A DNA stretch of 29,083 nt from the IMG/VR virus record IMGVR_UViG_3300030102_002392, positions 1 to 29,083 of that record, one strand, 5' to 3'. The notes under the pieces were generated by a model. It made no database searches. It was not told the DNA's origin and saw only the letters and a program-made list of their open reading frames with translations. Positions 7,210-14,633 of this stretch are shown here, one piece after another (the first letter of the stretch is position 1; every line of letters begins with the position of its first letter). The DNA comes from a virus. The translations under genes were made by a program, and so were the position numbers.

Positions 7210-7536
7210 TTAGGTTTGTCGCAAAAATGATACATTGTATTCTGCACTTGAGGCAGCGGAACACAAGCCTTGTAGTTTATCGCCAGTTTCTAAAGTGATC
7301 TTAGTAGTTATTTCTATTGTTGTTCCAAATGGAAGTGATACATCATTTAAAATGTGTCTTAATGTTCCACCAGATTTTGTAACGCTTAGATCAACTGTAA
7401 CATCGGCACTTGAACCACTAACATTCGATATTAATATACCAATAACAGTTTCAGTAGTTGAGCTAGGTACTGCGTCTACAATGTCGCCTGCAGAAGTTCC
7501 TAAAACTCCTTGTACCGAGTGTAATGTATCTGCCAT
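7210..7536 (-). CDS. Small beta-rich tail-tip protein
   Basis: 108 residues. The N-terminus MADTLHSVQGVLGTSAGDIVDAVP is followed by a regular beta pattern (TVIGILISNVSG, ADVTVDLSVTKSGGTLRHIL, VSLPFGTTIEITTKITLETGDKL, YNVSFLRQT). This looks like an immunoglobulin-like or collar-type sandwich. Small proteins of this kind, with LPFGTTxEI and LETGDKL, are common next to tail-fibre genes in marine phages and are usually unnamed. AAGGAATAATTT precedes the ATG. Likely a tail-tip or fibre adaptor; no catalytic residues. Confidence 0.6.
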   Translation of the reverse strand: MADTLHSVQGVLGTSAGDIVDAVPSSTTETVIGILISNVSGSSADVTVDLSVTKSGGTLRHILNDVSLPFGTTIEITTKITLETGDKLQGLCSAASSAEYNVSFLRQT

Positions 7537-7550
7537 AAATTATTCCTTTC

Positions 7551-8027
7551 TTATGATAAAGCTAATACTAATCCTAATGATACGCCACCAGTTCCTAAAT
7601 CAGCAATAGCTTGTGCGGTTGTCTTTTTTAAAGCGTTGCTATCGTCAGCGTCACCTATTAAAACAATATCGCTGCCTGTAACAGTTGCCGAAGTTGCACT
7701 ATTTGGCGCAATACTTAATGTTGAAGAAAAAGCACCAGATGTAGCAGTTGCACCACCAGATAAACCAGATGTAGCAGAAGTTGTAATTGTTACACCTGTA
7801 ATATCGCCCTCGCCAATAAAACTTGCCCAGGAACTACCATTGTAAAAAACCAATGAATTTGTATCTTTCAAATAAGCAAACATGCCTTCACTTGGACTAG
7901 AAATTGCGGAATCTCTAGCAGTTGAATCATCAAATACCATTATTACTTGTTCTTGTAGGAACGTATTAAACTCTGTTGCGGTGATTAAATCACCAGTTGC
8001 GTAAACTTTAAAACCTGCACCCGCCAT
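7551..8027 (-). CDS. Tail fibre/appendage protein
   Basis: 158 residues. It opens with AGFKVYATGDLITATEFNTFLQEQVIMVFDDSTARDSAI, then EGMFAYLKDTNSLVFYNGSSW. This is a pattern I know from small phage tail-fibre N-terminal domains: a head region listing parameters, then a W-containing loop. The second half is a Ser/Thr/Ala-rich repeat region (TITTSATSGLSGGATATSGA) typical of a fibre shaft, and it ends hydrophobic. It lies between the tail-tip protein and the six fibre-like paralogues. A structural role is likely; the exact place in the virion is inferred. Confidence 0.65.
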   Translation of the reverse strand: MAGAGFKVYATGDLITATEFNTFLQEQVIMVFDDSTARDSAISSPSEGMFAYLKDTNSLVFYNGSSWASFIGEGDITGVTITTSATSGLSGGATATSGAFSSTLSIAPNSATSATVTGSDIVLIGDADDSNALKKTTAQAIADLGTGGVSLGLVLALS

Positions 8028-8040
8028 TTATATTACCTTT

Positions 8041-9309
8041 CTATGCATAAGCAAATCTTGTACCCTCACCTAGTTTAGCTTGACCTAATATCCATGCGGA
8101 AGATCCTGCAGGACTTAATGTTAGCGTCCATGTCCATGATTGTGCAAGTGCTGACACATTGTGTTGAATACTCTCTATTAACACCTCGTCTTCAAAACTT
8201 GAACTATCTGGATTGACAACTTTGACTTTAATTCTATCGCCAAACTCTCTACCAAGTGCTTGATTCCATAATAACGTATTTTGTCTTGGATTGAGGACTA
8301 ATTTATCAAATCTTATTTGTGGTTGTGATGTTTCTGCTACTTTTTGTTGTATCAAAGAGGCTACATCAGCGTCTGAAATATTTATAGTAGTCTTTTGATT
8401 AGCAAAAGCACCATACGATACTACTGAATCTGCGTCAGCAGTATATTGAGTAGTACTACCCTCACGTTGCCATTCATAAATGTTTATAATTTCTTCATCA
8501 TCAAAACTAACACCAACATCTGTATAAGGTAAATTCGAACCGTCGTTACTAAATGTAGCTTGTACATTTACTGCTTTGGTATTTGATAATCTGTAATCTC
8601 TATTTCTAAATGTAACTTTACCGTCATTTGCAATAAACAACTGTGCATTTTCTGCCGTTTCTACTTCTTGCAATGCAGTTAATATATTGTCTGCGCCTGC
8701 TTGTGCGCCAACTTGATTAGTTCCAGTGTTTATATCTCTGCGATCAGAAGGCCAACCAATAGCGTCAAGAATATTTGTAACTCTTGTACTTGATAATTCG
8801 TTAGATGTTGGTGAAAATGAAAGCCTTGATGATATACCTACTTCAGAAAAACCAGGAAGTCCTATTCTAAAACCTTTTGATTGTATATCTGCTTGTCTAA
8901 ATGTTCTAAAAGCGTCAGAGGCAGTTATTGTTACTACTGAATCATTACCACTTGCAGGATAAGAAACAGGTATTTTATCTAAAAAACCCTCAAATATTCT
9001 GTAAGTTACTGAATCATAAACTGCAGATATTCTTACTCTTTTAAGTGGTTGTATCTTTGTTTTACCTGCAGAAGAATCATAATAAGGTGAACTTGTATTA
9101 GTAGGATTAAATCTATTATCAGCATTAGATAGTATCATTGTGGCTCTACCTGCACCAAACTGACCTAATTCGTTAACACGTCCTCTATTTGTGTTAAAAG
9201 ACCTTACGTATGTAGATATATCTGTAAAGCTAGGGCTTGTATCGAAAGGGTTTGAATCAAAAGCGATTTCAACAGTAAGATTAACGTTAGAATCAAAAGC
9301 AACACTCAT
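8041..9309 (-). CDS. Tail-tip / distal tail-like protein
   Basis: 422 residues encoded directly after the tape measure, overlapping its stop by ATGA. The N-terminus (FTDISTYVRSFNTNRGRVNELGQFGAG, RATMILSNADNRFNP) followed by RVRISAVYDSVTYRIFEGFLDKIP is typical of siphophage minor tail proteins that form the distal tail/hub. Such proteins read 'cone or oscillating wall' and record a local coordinate segment. The middle (TITASDAFRTFRQ) and C-terminal half (LLWNQALGREFGDRIKVKV, SWTWTLTLSPA) fit hub-like domains. Position immediately downstream of the tape measure agrees with Dit/Tal genes. Whether it is Dit, Tal or a fusion cannot be told from motifs alone. Confidence 0.75.
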   Translation of the reverse strand: MSVAFDSNVNLTVEIAFDSNPFDTSPSFTDISTYVRSFNTNRGRVNELGQFGAGRATMILSNADNRFNPTNTSSPYYDSSAGKTKIQPLKRVRISAVYDSVTYRIFEGFLDKIPVSYPASGNDSVVTITASDAFRTFRQADIQSKGFRIGLPGFSEVGISSRLSFSPTSNELSSTRVTNILDAIGWPSDRRDINTGTNQVGAQAGADNILTALQEVETAENAQLFIANDGKVTFRNRDYRLSNTKAVNVQATFSNDGSNLPYTDVGVSFDDEEIINIYEWQREGSTTQYTADADSVVSYGAFANQKTTINISDADVASLIQQKVAETSQPQIRFDKLVLNPRQNTLLWNQALGREFGDRIKVKVVNPDSSSFEDEVLIESIQHNVSALAQSWTWTLTLSPAGSSAWILGQAKLGEGTRFAYA

Positions 9310-11672
9310 ATTATGACTTTAAGTCCTCTTTTTTGTGCCTCGATTGCCTTAATTGCAACTTCTTCAGAGTTAATTTCACCACTAATATTAAATTCGTTTT
9401 TCAAATTTATTAAAGTTGTTACACCTCTACCACCAATTGTTGTTGTATCTGTGGCTAGTGTTTCTGTAGCAGTTGTAGTTGGTGTATCAAATACTGGTGG
9501 TGGTGTTGAGCCAACAGTTTCTACTGGTGGTTTCATATCCATAACACGTCTTATATCAGAATAAATTTTGCTTAATGTTTCGCCTGTACTTTCAGCAATA
9601 GAATTTAAAGCACCTCTTAAATTATCGAAAGCTCTTACATCTGATATTGCGTCATCTAATTTACGTTTAGCGTCTGCTATTTTAATTAGGTTAGCTGGTG
9701 TCTTTGCAGTAGCGTCATTATATTCTTTTGTTGCGTCATTTAATCTATCTTGTGCGTCTTCTAAGTTCTCTAAAGCTCTTTGTTCTTCTGATCGTGCAGA
9801 TTCTAATTCTCTCATTACTTTTAGTACATTTTGGTCGTCACCCTCTGCCTCTTTTTTAAGTTCATTTAGTTTCTTTTGTGCAACTATTAATTCTTGTTTC
9901 TGTAATTCAGATTTATCTTCTACTTCATTAAGTCTTTGTACTGCTGCCTCTTGTCGTAATATTGCTAGTTTTTCTTCATCAGTTATCTTTGTTGCCTCTT
10001 CTCTAGCTTTTATAAGTTCTTGTTCTAAAGCGTTAACTTTTTCTGTAGCTTGTGTTAAATTTTTCTCTGCGTCTGCTTTATCTTGTTCTCTCTCTTTACG
10101 TCTAGTTAATAATTTTTCGTTACCTTTTAATATATCGTTGTAAGCCTCTTCAGCGTCTATCATCGCCATTACTGCGTTAAATTGATTATCTATCATCTCT
10201 TTAGATAATTCTGTAACTGCACCTGCTTGATCTTCAACCTGTTCAGTTGTGTCTTGCATTGATTGTGCTAAAAACTCTTGCTCTACTGCGTAACGTTCTG
10301 TATTTCTTCTAGCGTCAATAAAAGAGGGCATAGCTCTATCTATGCTATCTTGTATTGCGCCTTGATTAGTAGCCATATTAGATAGTTGCTCATTAAGTCT
10401 TTGTGATTTTATTGCATTACCTAAATCATCTACTGCGCCTGTATAAGCACCAGTAACACCAACACCTGCACCAAGTAAAGCATTTAATTCTAATAATTTA
10501 AATGTTGATTCTTCTACTGTGTCTGTAAATTCTTCTTCTTGTTTGAACTTAATAAATATATCTAATAAATTACCAGTCTTGACAATGATAGATTCTAAAG
10601 CAGGTGCAAAATCTTCTACTAGTAATTGTCCTGCTACAGAAAATTTATCTCTTAATATTTCTGCTTGTCCTGATAAAGACTGTATCTGTTTATCTGAAAC
10701 TTCTTGCGTAGTTCCACCTGCGTCCCTCAATGCTTGTTCATATTCCCGAATCTGATTACCTGCACCACTTAAAATCTTTACTGCGTCTGCAACACCACGA
10801 TTTAAACCAAGTTGATCTAAAGTACTTGCTTTTAACTCATCAGACATTGGTCCAAGCACTCTATCTAGTTCTTCTATAATGTCAGCAACGTTCTTCATGT
10901 TGCCCTCGGTGTCAAACATATTAAGACCTAGTTTTGCAAATTCTTCACTATTCTTTGCAGTCGCTCTTGGAATATCTCTTAGTACTTGGTTTAACTTGTC
11001 GCCTGCCTCTGCACCTTTAACACCTCTATCTGCAAAAGCGGCCAATACTGCAACACCCTCTTCTATATCTTTGTTTACAACTTTTAAGGCTGCACCTGCC
11101 TTTGTAGTTAGTGCCTCTGAAAACTGTTGAACACTTGCGTTGGCTAATGTGTTAGCTTTTACAAGAACGTCTGTAACTCTTGTTAAATTTTCCAAGTTTT
11201 GTTGTGCGTCTTGTACAGTAAGACCTAATGCAGATTGGGCGTCAGTTGCTAAATCAGTAGCTAATGACATGTCGAACATACCTGCCTGTGCAAACTTCGC
11301 CACTTGAGGTAAGGCAGCTATTGATTGTTCTGCGTCTAAACCTGCAGACGCTAGGAAAAAGAACGATTCTGCAGATTCTGTAGCTGATACTCTTGTTGTT
11401 ACTGCAACTTCTCTGGCTGCTCTAGCCATGTTTTCTTGTTGAGCGATTGTGGTATTCATAATCGCTAATGATTGGTTTAGTGCGTCTTCAAACTCTATAA
11501 ATTCTCTAGTTGCTTTTGTTATACCAACTGCTAAACCAGTTGCAAAGGCTAAACCTGCACCTTTAACTATTCCAGCAAGTTTCTTGGTAGTACCACCAAG
11601 ATTAGACATTTGTTTATTGGCTAATTCTGCACCCTTAGTAACAATACGAATAAAAATATCTGCTACTGCCAT
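9306..11672 (-). CDS. Tail tape measure protein
   Basis: 788 residues, the longest protein in the window. The N-terminal part has the phage-minor-tail layout: basic start, hydrophobic AGLAFATGLAVGI (about 38-50), then Ala-rich helices with LNQSLAIMNTTIAQQENMARAA, TRVSATESAESFFFLASAGL and ALTTKAGAALKVVNKD. Residues from about 520 to 690 are a long charged coiled coil rich in Glu, Lys, Gln and Ala. The C-terminus has a Pro/Thr-rich linker and a final hydrophobic stretch (KRGLKVII). It sets tail length and lies inside the tail tube. It is preceded by the chaperone genes, whose frameshift product ends at its start codon (TAATG). Confidence 0.93.
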   Translation of the reverse strand: MAVADIFIRIVTKGAELANKQMSNLGGTTKKLAGIVKGAGLAFATGLAVGITKATREFIEFEDALNQSLAIMNTTIAQQENMARAAREVAVTTRVSATESAESFFFLASAGLDAEQSIAALPQVAKFAQAGMFDMSLATDLATDAQSALGLTVQDAQQNLENLTRVTDVLVKANTLANASVQQFSEALTTKAGAALKVVNKDIEEGVAVLAAFADRGVKGAEAGDKLNQVLRDIPRATAKNSEEFAKLGLNMFDTEGNMKNVADIIEELDRVLGPMSDELKASTLDQLGLNRGVADAVKILSGAGNQIREYEQALRDAGGTTQEVSDKQIQSLSGQAEILRDKFSVAGQLLVEDFAPALESIIVKTGNLLDIFIKFKQEEEFTDTVEESTFKLLELNALLGAGVGVTGAYTGAVDDLGNAIKSQRLNEQLSNMATNQGAIQDSIDRAMPSFIDARRNTERYAVEQEFLAQSMQDTTEQVEDQAGAVTELSKEMIDNQFNAVMAMIDAEEAYNDILKGNEKLLTRRKEREQDKADAEKNLTQATEKVNALEQELIKAREEATKITDEEKLAILRQEAAVQRLNEVEDKSELQKQELIVAQKKLNELKKEAEGDDQNVLKVMRELESARSEEQRALENLEDAQDRLNDATKEYNDATAKTPANLIKIADAKRKLDDAISDVRAFDNLRGALNSIAESTGETLSKIYSDIRRVMDMKPPVETVGSTPPPVFDTPTTTATETLATDTTTIGGRGVTTLINLKNEFNISGEINSEEVAIKAIEAQKRGLKVII

Positions 11673-11866
11673 TATCTTTTAGACCTCTGTTTATTCATCT
11701 CTGCCTCTTGCATTGCTATTTGGTAATCTCTACGTTTTTTCTCGTATAGGTAAAAACCTATCCATTGTTGATATTCTAGCACCGACATTTTCTGTCGTAG
11801 CTCACCAACAGTTAAACCTAGATCGCGGGCTAATTTGAAATCAAAAGCTAATTCAGAATCGTTTTC
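11672..11866 (-). CDS. Tail assembly chaperone, T domain in the +1 frame
   Basis: A 64-codon open frame with no start of its own, read in the +1 frame from the end of the upstream G gene. Residues (ENDSELAFDFKLARDLGL, then TVGELRQKMSVLEYQQWIGF) have the LxDLxxxLGxTVGELRxxMSxxEFxxW pattern of the C-terminal part of siphophage tail chaperones. It ends one base into the tape measure start. It would be made as a 176-residue G-T fusion after a shift at CAA TTT TGA, where the fourth T is skipped. The domain binds the tape measure during tail assembly in the known lambda system. No tryptic or mass data can be checked here; the reading frame and motif are the evidence. Confidence 0.85.
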   Translation of the reverse strand, partial: ENDSELAFDFKLARDLGLTVGELRQKMSVLEYQQWIGFYLYEKKRRDYQIAMQEAEMNKQRSKR

Positions 11867-11875
11867 AAAATTGGT
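11865..11875 (-). promoter_or_regulatory. Programmed +1 ribosomal frameshift site
   Basis: On the minus strand the G gene ends CAA TTT TGA. The four T bases let tRNA-Phe slip from UUU to the overlapping UUU one base on, while the slow UGA stop sits in the A site. The next codons then read GAA AAC GAT into the T frame. This is a shifty-stop design like that of release factor 2. The -1 frame stops after seven codons, so -1 is excluded. A -2 shift would also enter the same frame, adding one Phe. Confidence 0.75.
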
Positions 11876-12203
11876 CGGCTAGGTCGCCTGTACCTCCAAT
11901 ACCATTTAGATTATTTAAAGCAAGAAATATTTTATCTACTATTGTTGAGTCTTTTTCATAGAGCATATTTATTGCGTCATCATCTAACTTTGGCTCAACA
12001 ACTGAAACTTTTAACAACTCTCTTTGATAATCGAAAGCGTCTGTGTCTTCTGCGTTGACGAGCCGACCTAATTTTATTTGTGTTGCTTTTGAAATGCCTT
12101 GTACCAATATAGTTTTATCCCACTCGTCTATATAGACTTCTTCTGTAGGTACTGTTGGTAAACTAGCCAAATCTTCTAGCGTAAGTCGTTTTTTATCACT
12201 CAT
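11865..12203 (-). CDS. Tail assembly chaperone, G protein
   Basis: 112 residues, acidic and helical, lying between the tail-tube genes and the tape measure, the standard place for the lambda gpG-type chaperone. It begins SDKKRLTLEDLASLPTVPTEEVYIDEWDKTILVQGISKATQ, contains AINMLYEKDSTIVDKIFLALNNLNG and ends GDLADQF on a TGA stop. Its last codons form the frameshift site that gives the longer G-T product. Together G and G-T keep the tape measure soluble and recruit tube subunits, as known for lambda and HK97-like phages. The start ATG follows AAGAG at ordinary spacing. Confidence 0.85.
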   Translation of the reverse strand: MSDKKRLTLEDLASLPTVPTEEVYIDEWDKTILVQGISKATQIKLGRLVNAEDTDAFDYQRELLKVSVVEPKLDDDAINMLYEKDSTIVDKIFLALNNLNGIGGTGDLADQF

Positions 12204-12211
12204 GTTAACTC

Positions 12212-12622
12212 TTAATGTGTTCCACGAGTTACTGCGCCTGAAACTTGTAGGTCGCTTGAAAATGCCACAACATCGCCTACTGGTGAAGAGATAGCATAGT
12301 TAGTCATAATGCACTCGCCTGTATATTTGATTTTACCAGAGCCTGTTCCCTCTGGGCTATATTCAAAAGATAAGGTTGCAGCCTGTCCGACTACTGCGCC
12401 AAATATTGCGTCTGCAGTTGCGTCCCATACTCCACCAAGAGAAATGGTTGCGTCCTTAAGACCTGCAATATATGTTTTGTTATCTGCACCTAGCGTGGTT
12501 GTTTCCGCAACGTCCGCTGTTTCAGGAAAGTCAACAGTATTTACATAAGTTGATATATCGGTAAGTGATCCACCAGAGTTATCTAGTTTGAATACACTAT
12601 CTTTACCATGTACAAATGCCAT
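12212..12622 (-). CDS. Tail tube protein, short paralogue
   Basis: 136 residues with strands and the pattern MAFVHGKDSVFKLDNSGGS, DISTYVNTVDFPETADVAET, TTLGADNKTYIAGLKDATIS, GGVWDATADAI and a C-terminal SSPVGDVVAFSSDLQVSG. This is the layout of the phage major tail protein fold. It has AGGAGA before its ATG. It is a paralogue of the 238-residue protein immediately upstream, sharing the opening MAFVHGKDSV and much of the core. It lacks the C-terminal extension, so this copy is probably the main tube subunit. Product would stack as hexameric rings around the tape measure. Confidence 0.8.
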   Translation of the reverse strand: MAFVHGKDSVFKLDNSGGSLTDISTYVNTVDFPETADVAETTTLGADNKTYIAGLKDATISLGGVWDATADAIFGAVVGQAATLSFEYSPEGTGSGKIKYTGECIMTNYAISSPVGDVVAFSSDLQVSGAVTRGTH

Positions 12623-12632
12623 ATTTGTTCTC

Positions 12633-13349
12633 CTATCCTATTCTTCCAAAGCCAACAATACATGCGAAACTAGGGTTAGTTCCACTAATTGTATAGTTAA
12701 CTCTTAGGTATCTATTTATTGTTGTTCCACTTGCAACCTCGCTTACTTGTGAGCCTGCAGCCGTGAAATTTGTAAAAGTTACAAGATCAACATATGTTGA
12801 ATCATCTGAACTATGTTGAATCTTTATTGTCGCAGTTGGTGTAGAAGTACCAGATACTGAAGATACTATAGCTATTGCACCACCACCATTTGCAGTAGAT
12901 GATGAATTATCTGTAGCAGTTGAGTTACCTGTTGTAGTTATTGTCGCATTATCTAATACTAAACCATTGAATAGACCTGCGTTAGACTGTATGTCTATTG
13001 AAGTAGCAACTACATCGCCTACTGGACTAGATTGCCCATAAGCAGTTACTGGACCAATTCCAAAGAAAATACTTTTGCCGTCTGTGATTCCGTCAGCACC
13101 AATGCAAATACTTGTGTCAGTAGATGAGCCAAGTAATGGTTGTATTATGCCGTCAGCAGTTGCGTCAAACATACCAGTTAAACTAACTGTTCCGTCTTTA
13201 TCCCCTGCAATATAATTTTTATCATCATTACCAAAAGCGGTTGTTTCGGCAATATCAGCAGTTCTTGTAAAGTCTACGTTGTTTAAATACTGACTGATAT
13301 TACTTGAATTTAAAAATATTACTGAATCTTTACCATGTACAAAAGCCAT
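12633..13349 (-). CDS. Tail tube protein, long paralogue with extra domain
   Basis: 238 residues. Residues 1-135 match the short tail-tube gene that follows (VDFTRTADIAETTAFGNDDK, NYIAGDKDGTVSLTGMFDAT, SSPVGDVVA). Residues from about 135 to 238 are an added beta-rich Thr/Ser domain (NATITTTGNSTATDNSSSTA, then ATIKIQHSSDDSTYVDL and NRYLRVNYTISGTNPSF) of the kind that decorates tail surfaces. GGAGGTAGATA stands before the ATG. The Shine-Dalgarno lies inside the 12-codon gene upstream and the start overlaps its stop (TAATG). It may be a tube subunit with surface domains or a specialised minor ring (inference). Confidence 0.75.
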   Translation of the reverse strand: MAFVHGKDSVIFLNSSNISQYLNNVDFTRTADIAETTAFGNDDKNYIAGDKDGTVSLTGMFDATADGIIQPLLGSSTDTSICIGADGITDGKSIFFGIGPVTAYGQSSPVGDVVATSIDIQSNAGLFNGLVLDNATITTTGNSTATDNSSSTANGGGAIAIVSSVSGTSTPTATIKIQHSSDDSTYVDLVTFTNFTAAGSQVSEVASGTTINRYLRVNYTISGTNPSFACIVGFGRIG

Positions 13350-13387
13350 TATCTACCTCCACAACAACCGTTACCACAACAATCCAT
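13349..13387 (-). CDS. 12-residue Cys/Gly micropeptide (possible leader)
   Basis: Encodes MDCCGNGCCGGR. It starts on a TAATG overlap with the 25-codon gene and ends on a TAATG overlap with the long tail-tube gene. Its GGAGGT codons double as the Shine-Dalgarno of that tail gene. The twin CC pairs are striking, but so short a frame may be only a translational bridge that delivers ribosomes to the tail gene. GGAGGTAAAAAATA also precedes its own ATG, inside the 25-codon gene. Confidence 0.4.
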   Translation of the reverse strand: MDCCGNGCCGGR

Positions 13388-13464
13388 TATTTTTTACCTC
13401 CGCCTCTTCTTCTGCGTCTTCTTCTGCTACCACTTCCAGAGCCGTAACTTCTTCCGTAACCCAT
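13387..13464 (-). CDS. 25-residue Gly/Arg-rich basic miniprotein
   Basis: Encodes MGYGRSYGSGSGSRRRRRRR followed by GGGKK: a Gly/Ser half and a run of seven Arg. It starts on a TAATG overlap preceded by GGAAGAAGAA and ends on another TAATG. The composition resembles protamine-like or RG-rich nucleic-acid-binding tails, so it may bind DNA or RNA, or be packaged with the genome (inference). Its place between connector and tail-tube genes would suit a virion protein. Support comes from the two exact junctions and the extreme composition. Confidence 0.6.
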   Translation of the reverse strand: MGYGRSYGSGSGSRRRRRRRGGGKK

Positions 13465-13703
13465 TATTCTTCTTCCTTTTCTTCGTACCATGCCTCGTTT
13501 TCAGGTGTGTTTGGGTCATCAGCAATGTAATGACCTTTCTCATTTCTAGCACGTTTTAAATTTTCGTTTAAATCAGCTTTTGCAATAACTCCCATGTCTT
13601 TGAGTTCTTTCCAAGTTTTATTAGAAAAGCCGTCTTTTTGTAAAAGGTCGCCTATTTCATACCTTTTATCTTTATGATCGAATCCTATTTTTACTTCAAA
13701 CAT
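13464..13703 (-). CDS. Small protein of the head-tail region, unknown
   Basis: 79 residues, strongly charged. It reads MFEVKIGFDHKDKRYEIGDL, LQKDGFSNKTWKELKDMGVI, then a basic helix and an acidic tail EAWYEEKEEE. The RYEIGD...LxKxGFSNKTWKELKDMGVI part resembles small phage proteins of unknown function found beside tail-terminator genes (it may be an SH3-like/adaptor fold). One-base overlaps join it to the genes on either side, so it is part of the connector operon. No catalytic motif. The terminal EEE is part of a recurring junction sequence described in the findings. Confidence 0.6.
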   Translation of the reverse strand: MFEVKIGFDHKDKRYEIGDLLQKDGFSNKTWKELKDMGVIAKADLNENLKRARNEKGHYIADDPNTPENEAWYEEKEEE

Positions 13704-14110
13704 TATGCTATTACCTCTACTATAAATTCTGCACCTAAGTAATCTATACTGTTAACAGTATACACGCCAACTTCTTTTGCCTCCACTACTCTACAAGAAT
13801 TTGCAGAACCACCTAAAGTTACGTCTGATTCTATCTGTGCTTTTACAGAACTTGCACCAGTACTCGCTAAATATCCGTCTAGTGTTTCTTGGCTATCTTG
13901 TGCGTCAACTCTTGATACATAAATAAATATTGGTATCTCGTACTTGTCAGCACCTCTCTGTATAGTTGTATCATACTCTATAGTTTCTACAACTCCAACA
14001 ACTGCAGTTGGTGGCTCAATAAAGTCTGGTACAAAGTTATAAACAATTAAAGAAGAAATATTACCTAAGTTAGTTCCTATACCATTTCTAATTGAAGTTA
14101 AACTAGCCAC
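13703..14110 (-). CDS. Probable tail terminator / neck protein
   Basis: 135 residues, alpha/beta: ASLTSIRNGIGTNLGNISSL, VYNFVPDFIEPPTAVVGVV, then IEYDTTIQRGADKYEIPIFI, YVSRVDAQDSQETLDGYLAS and EVGVYTVNSIDYLGAEFIVE. The order Ile-rich helix, P-P-A-V-V-G strand, Y-x-I-P-I strand and L-D helix is that of tail-terminator-like proteins (HK97 gp10 neighbour, lambda gpU-like). These cap the tail and join it to the head. The start is GTG, 8 bases overlapping the previous stop (GTGGCTAG), with AGGTAGGAT upstream. Assignment rests on pattern and position. Confidence 0.65.
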   Translation of the reverse strand: MASLTSIRNGIGTNLGNISSLIVYNFVPDFIEPPTAVVGVVETIEYDTTIQRGADKYEIPIFIYVSRVDAQDSQETLDGYLASTGASSVKAQIESDVTLGGSANSCRVVEAKEVGVYTVNSIDYLGAEFIVEVIA

Positions 14111-14633
14111 TTATCCTACCTTTTTTAAATTCTCTCTCTATTTCTTTTACTGCTACTCTTGTAGCACTTGCTCTCTTAACTCTAGTCTTTTTTTCAGCAA
14201 TTAGGAAGAAAGGAACTAAAGGTGTACCCTTTTTGCCTATTGATCTTTGAACTGCATAAGGGTTTAATCCTTTTGCCTCTGCCCATGGTTTAAGTTTCTT
14301 TATTGGTGGATAATGAGGTTTACTTCTTGTATAAGGTTTTGTTAGCTTTAATTTACCACTAATCTTCTCATCACCATGTACGTACTTTGCGTAACTTCTT
14401 GATGAATATATTTTTACAGACTGTGGTAGACGTCCTCTAGTTTGTATTCTCTGTACGTGTATAGACCTAGATAAACTACCACTAAACTTTGGTGTTTCTT
14501 TTTGTGCTTGTTTTCTTATTATCTGCCCTTGTGTTCTCATTAAGTTTCTTATTGGCTTTGCAGACATATTCGCTAGATCCAGGCGAGTTTTTAATTTATC
14601 TACACCTTTTATTTCAAATCTTGTATCAGCCAT
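14103..14633 (-). CDS. HK97 gp10-like tail completion protein
   Basis: 176 residues, very basic. FEIKGVDKLKTRLDL, PIRNLMRTQGQIIRKQAQKE, TPKFSGSLSRSIHVQ, VKIYSSRSYAKYVHGDEKIS and PFFLIAEKKTRVKRA form the standard HK97 gp10-like sequence, with SGxLxxSI and YAxYVHxG. In known phages these proteins lie at the head-tail junction and are needed to complete tails. Its start overlaps the connector stop (TAATG). The region KLTKPYTRSKPHYPPIKKLKPW, a Pro/Lys-rich loop in the middle, is longer than in many homologues. Confidence 0.82.
   Translation of the reverse strand: MADTRFEIKGVDKLKTRLDLANMSAKPIRNLMRTQGQIIRKQAQKETPKFSGSLSRSIHVQRIQTRGRLPQSVKIYSSRSYAKYVHGDEKISGKLKLTKPYTRSKPHYPPIKKLKPWAEAKGLNPYAVQRSIGKKGTPLVPFFLIAEKKTRVKRASATRVAVKEIEREFKKGRISG

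Noticed and set aside
9568-10143. Plus-strand open frame of 191 codons
   Set aside because: Antisense of the tape-measure coiled coil, with Ser/Ala/Phe composition that follows from the opposite codons and no start signal.
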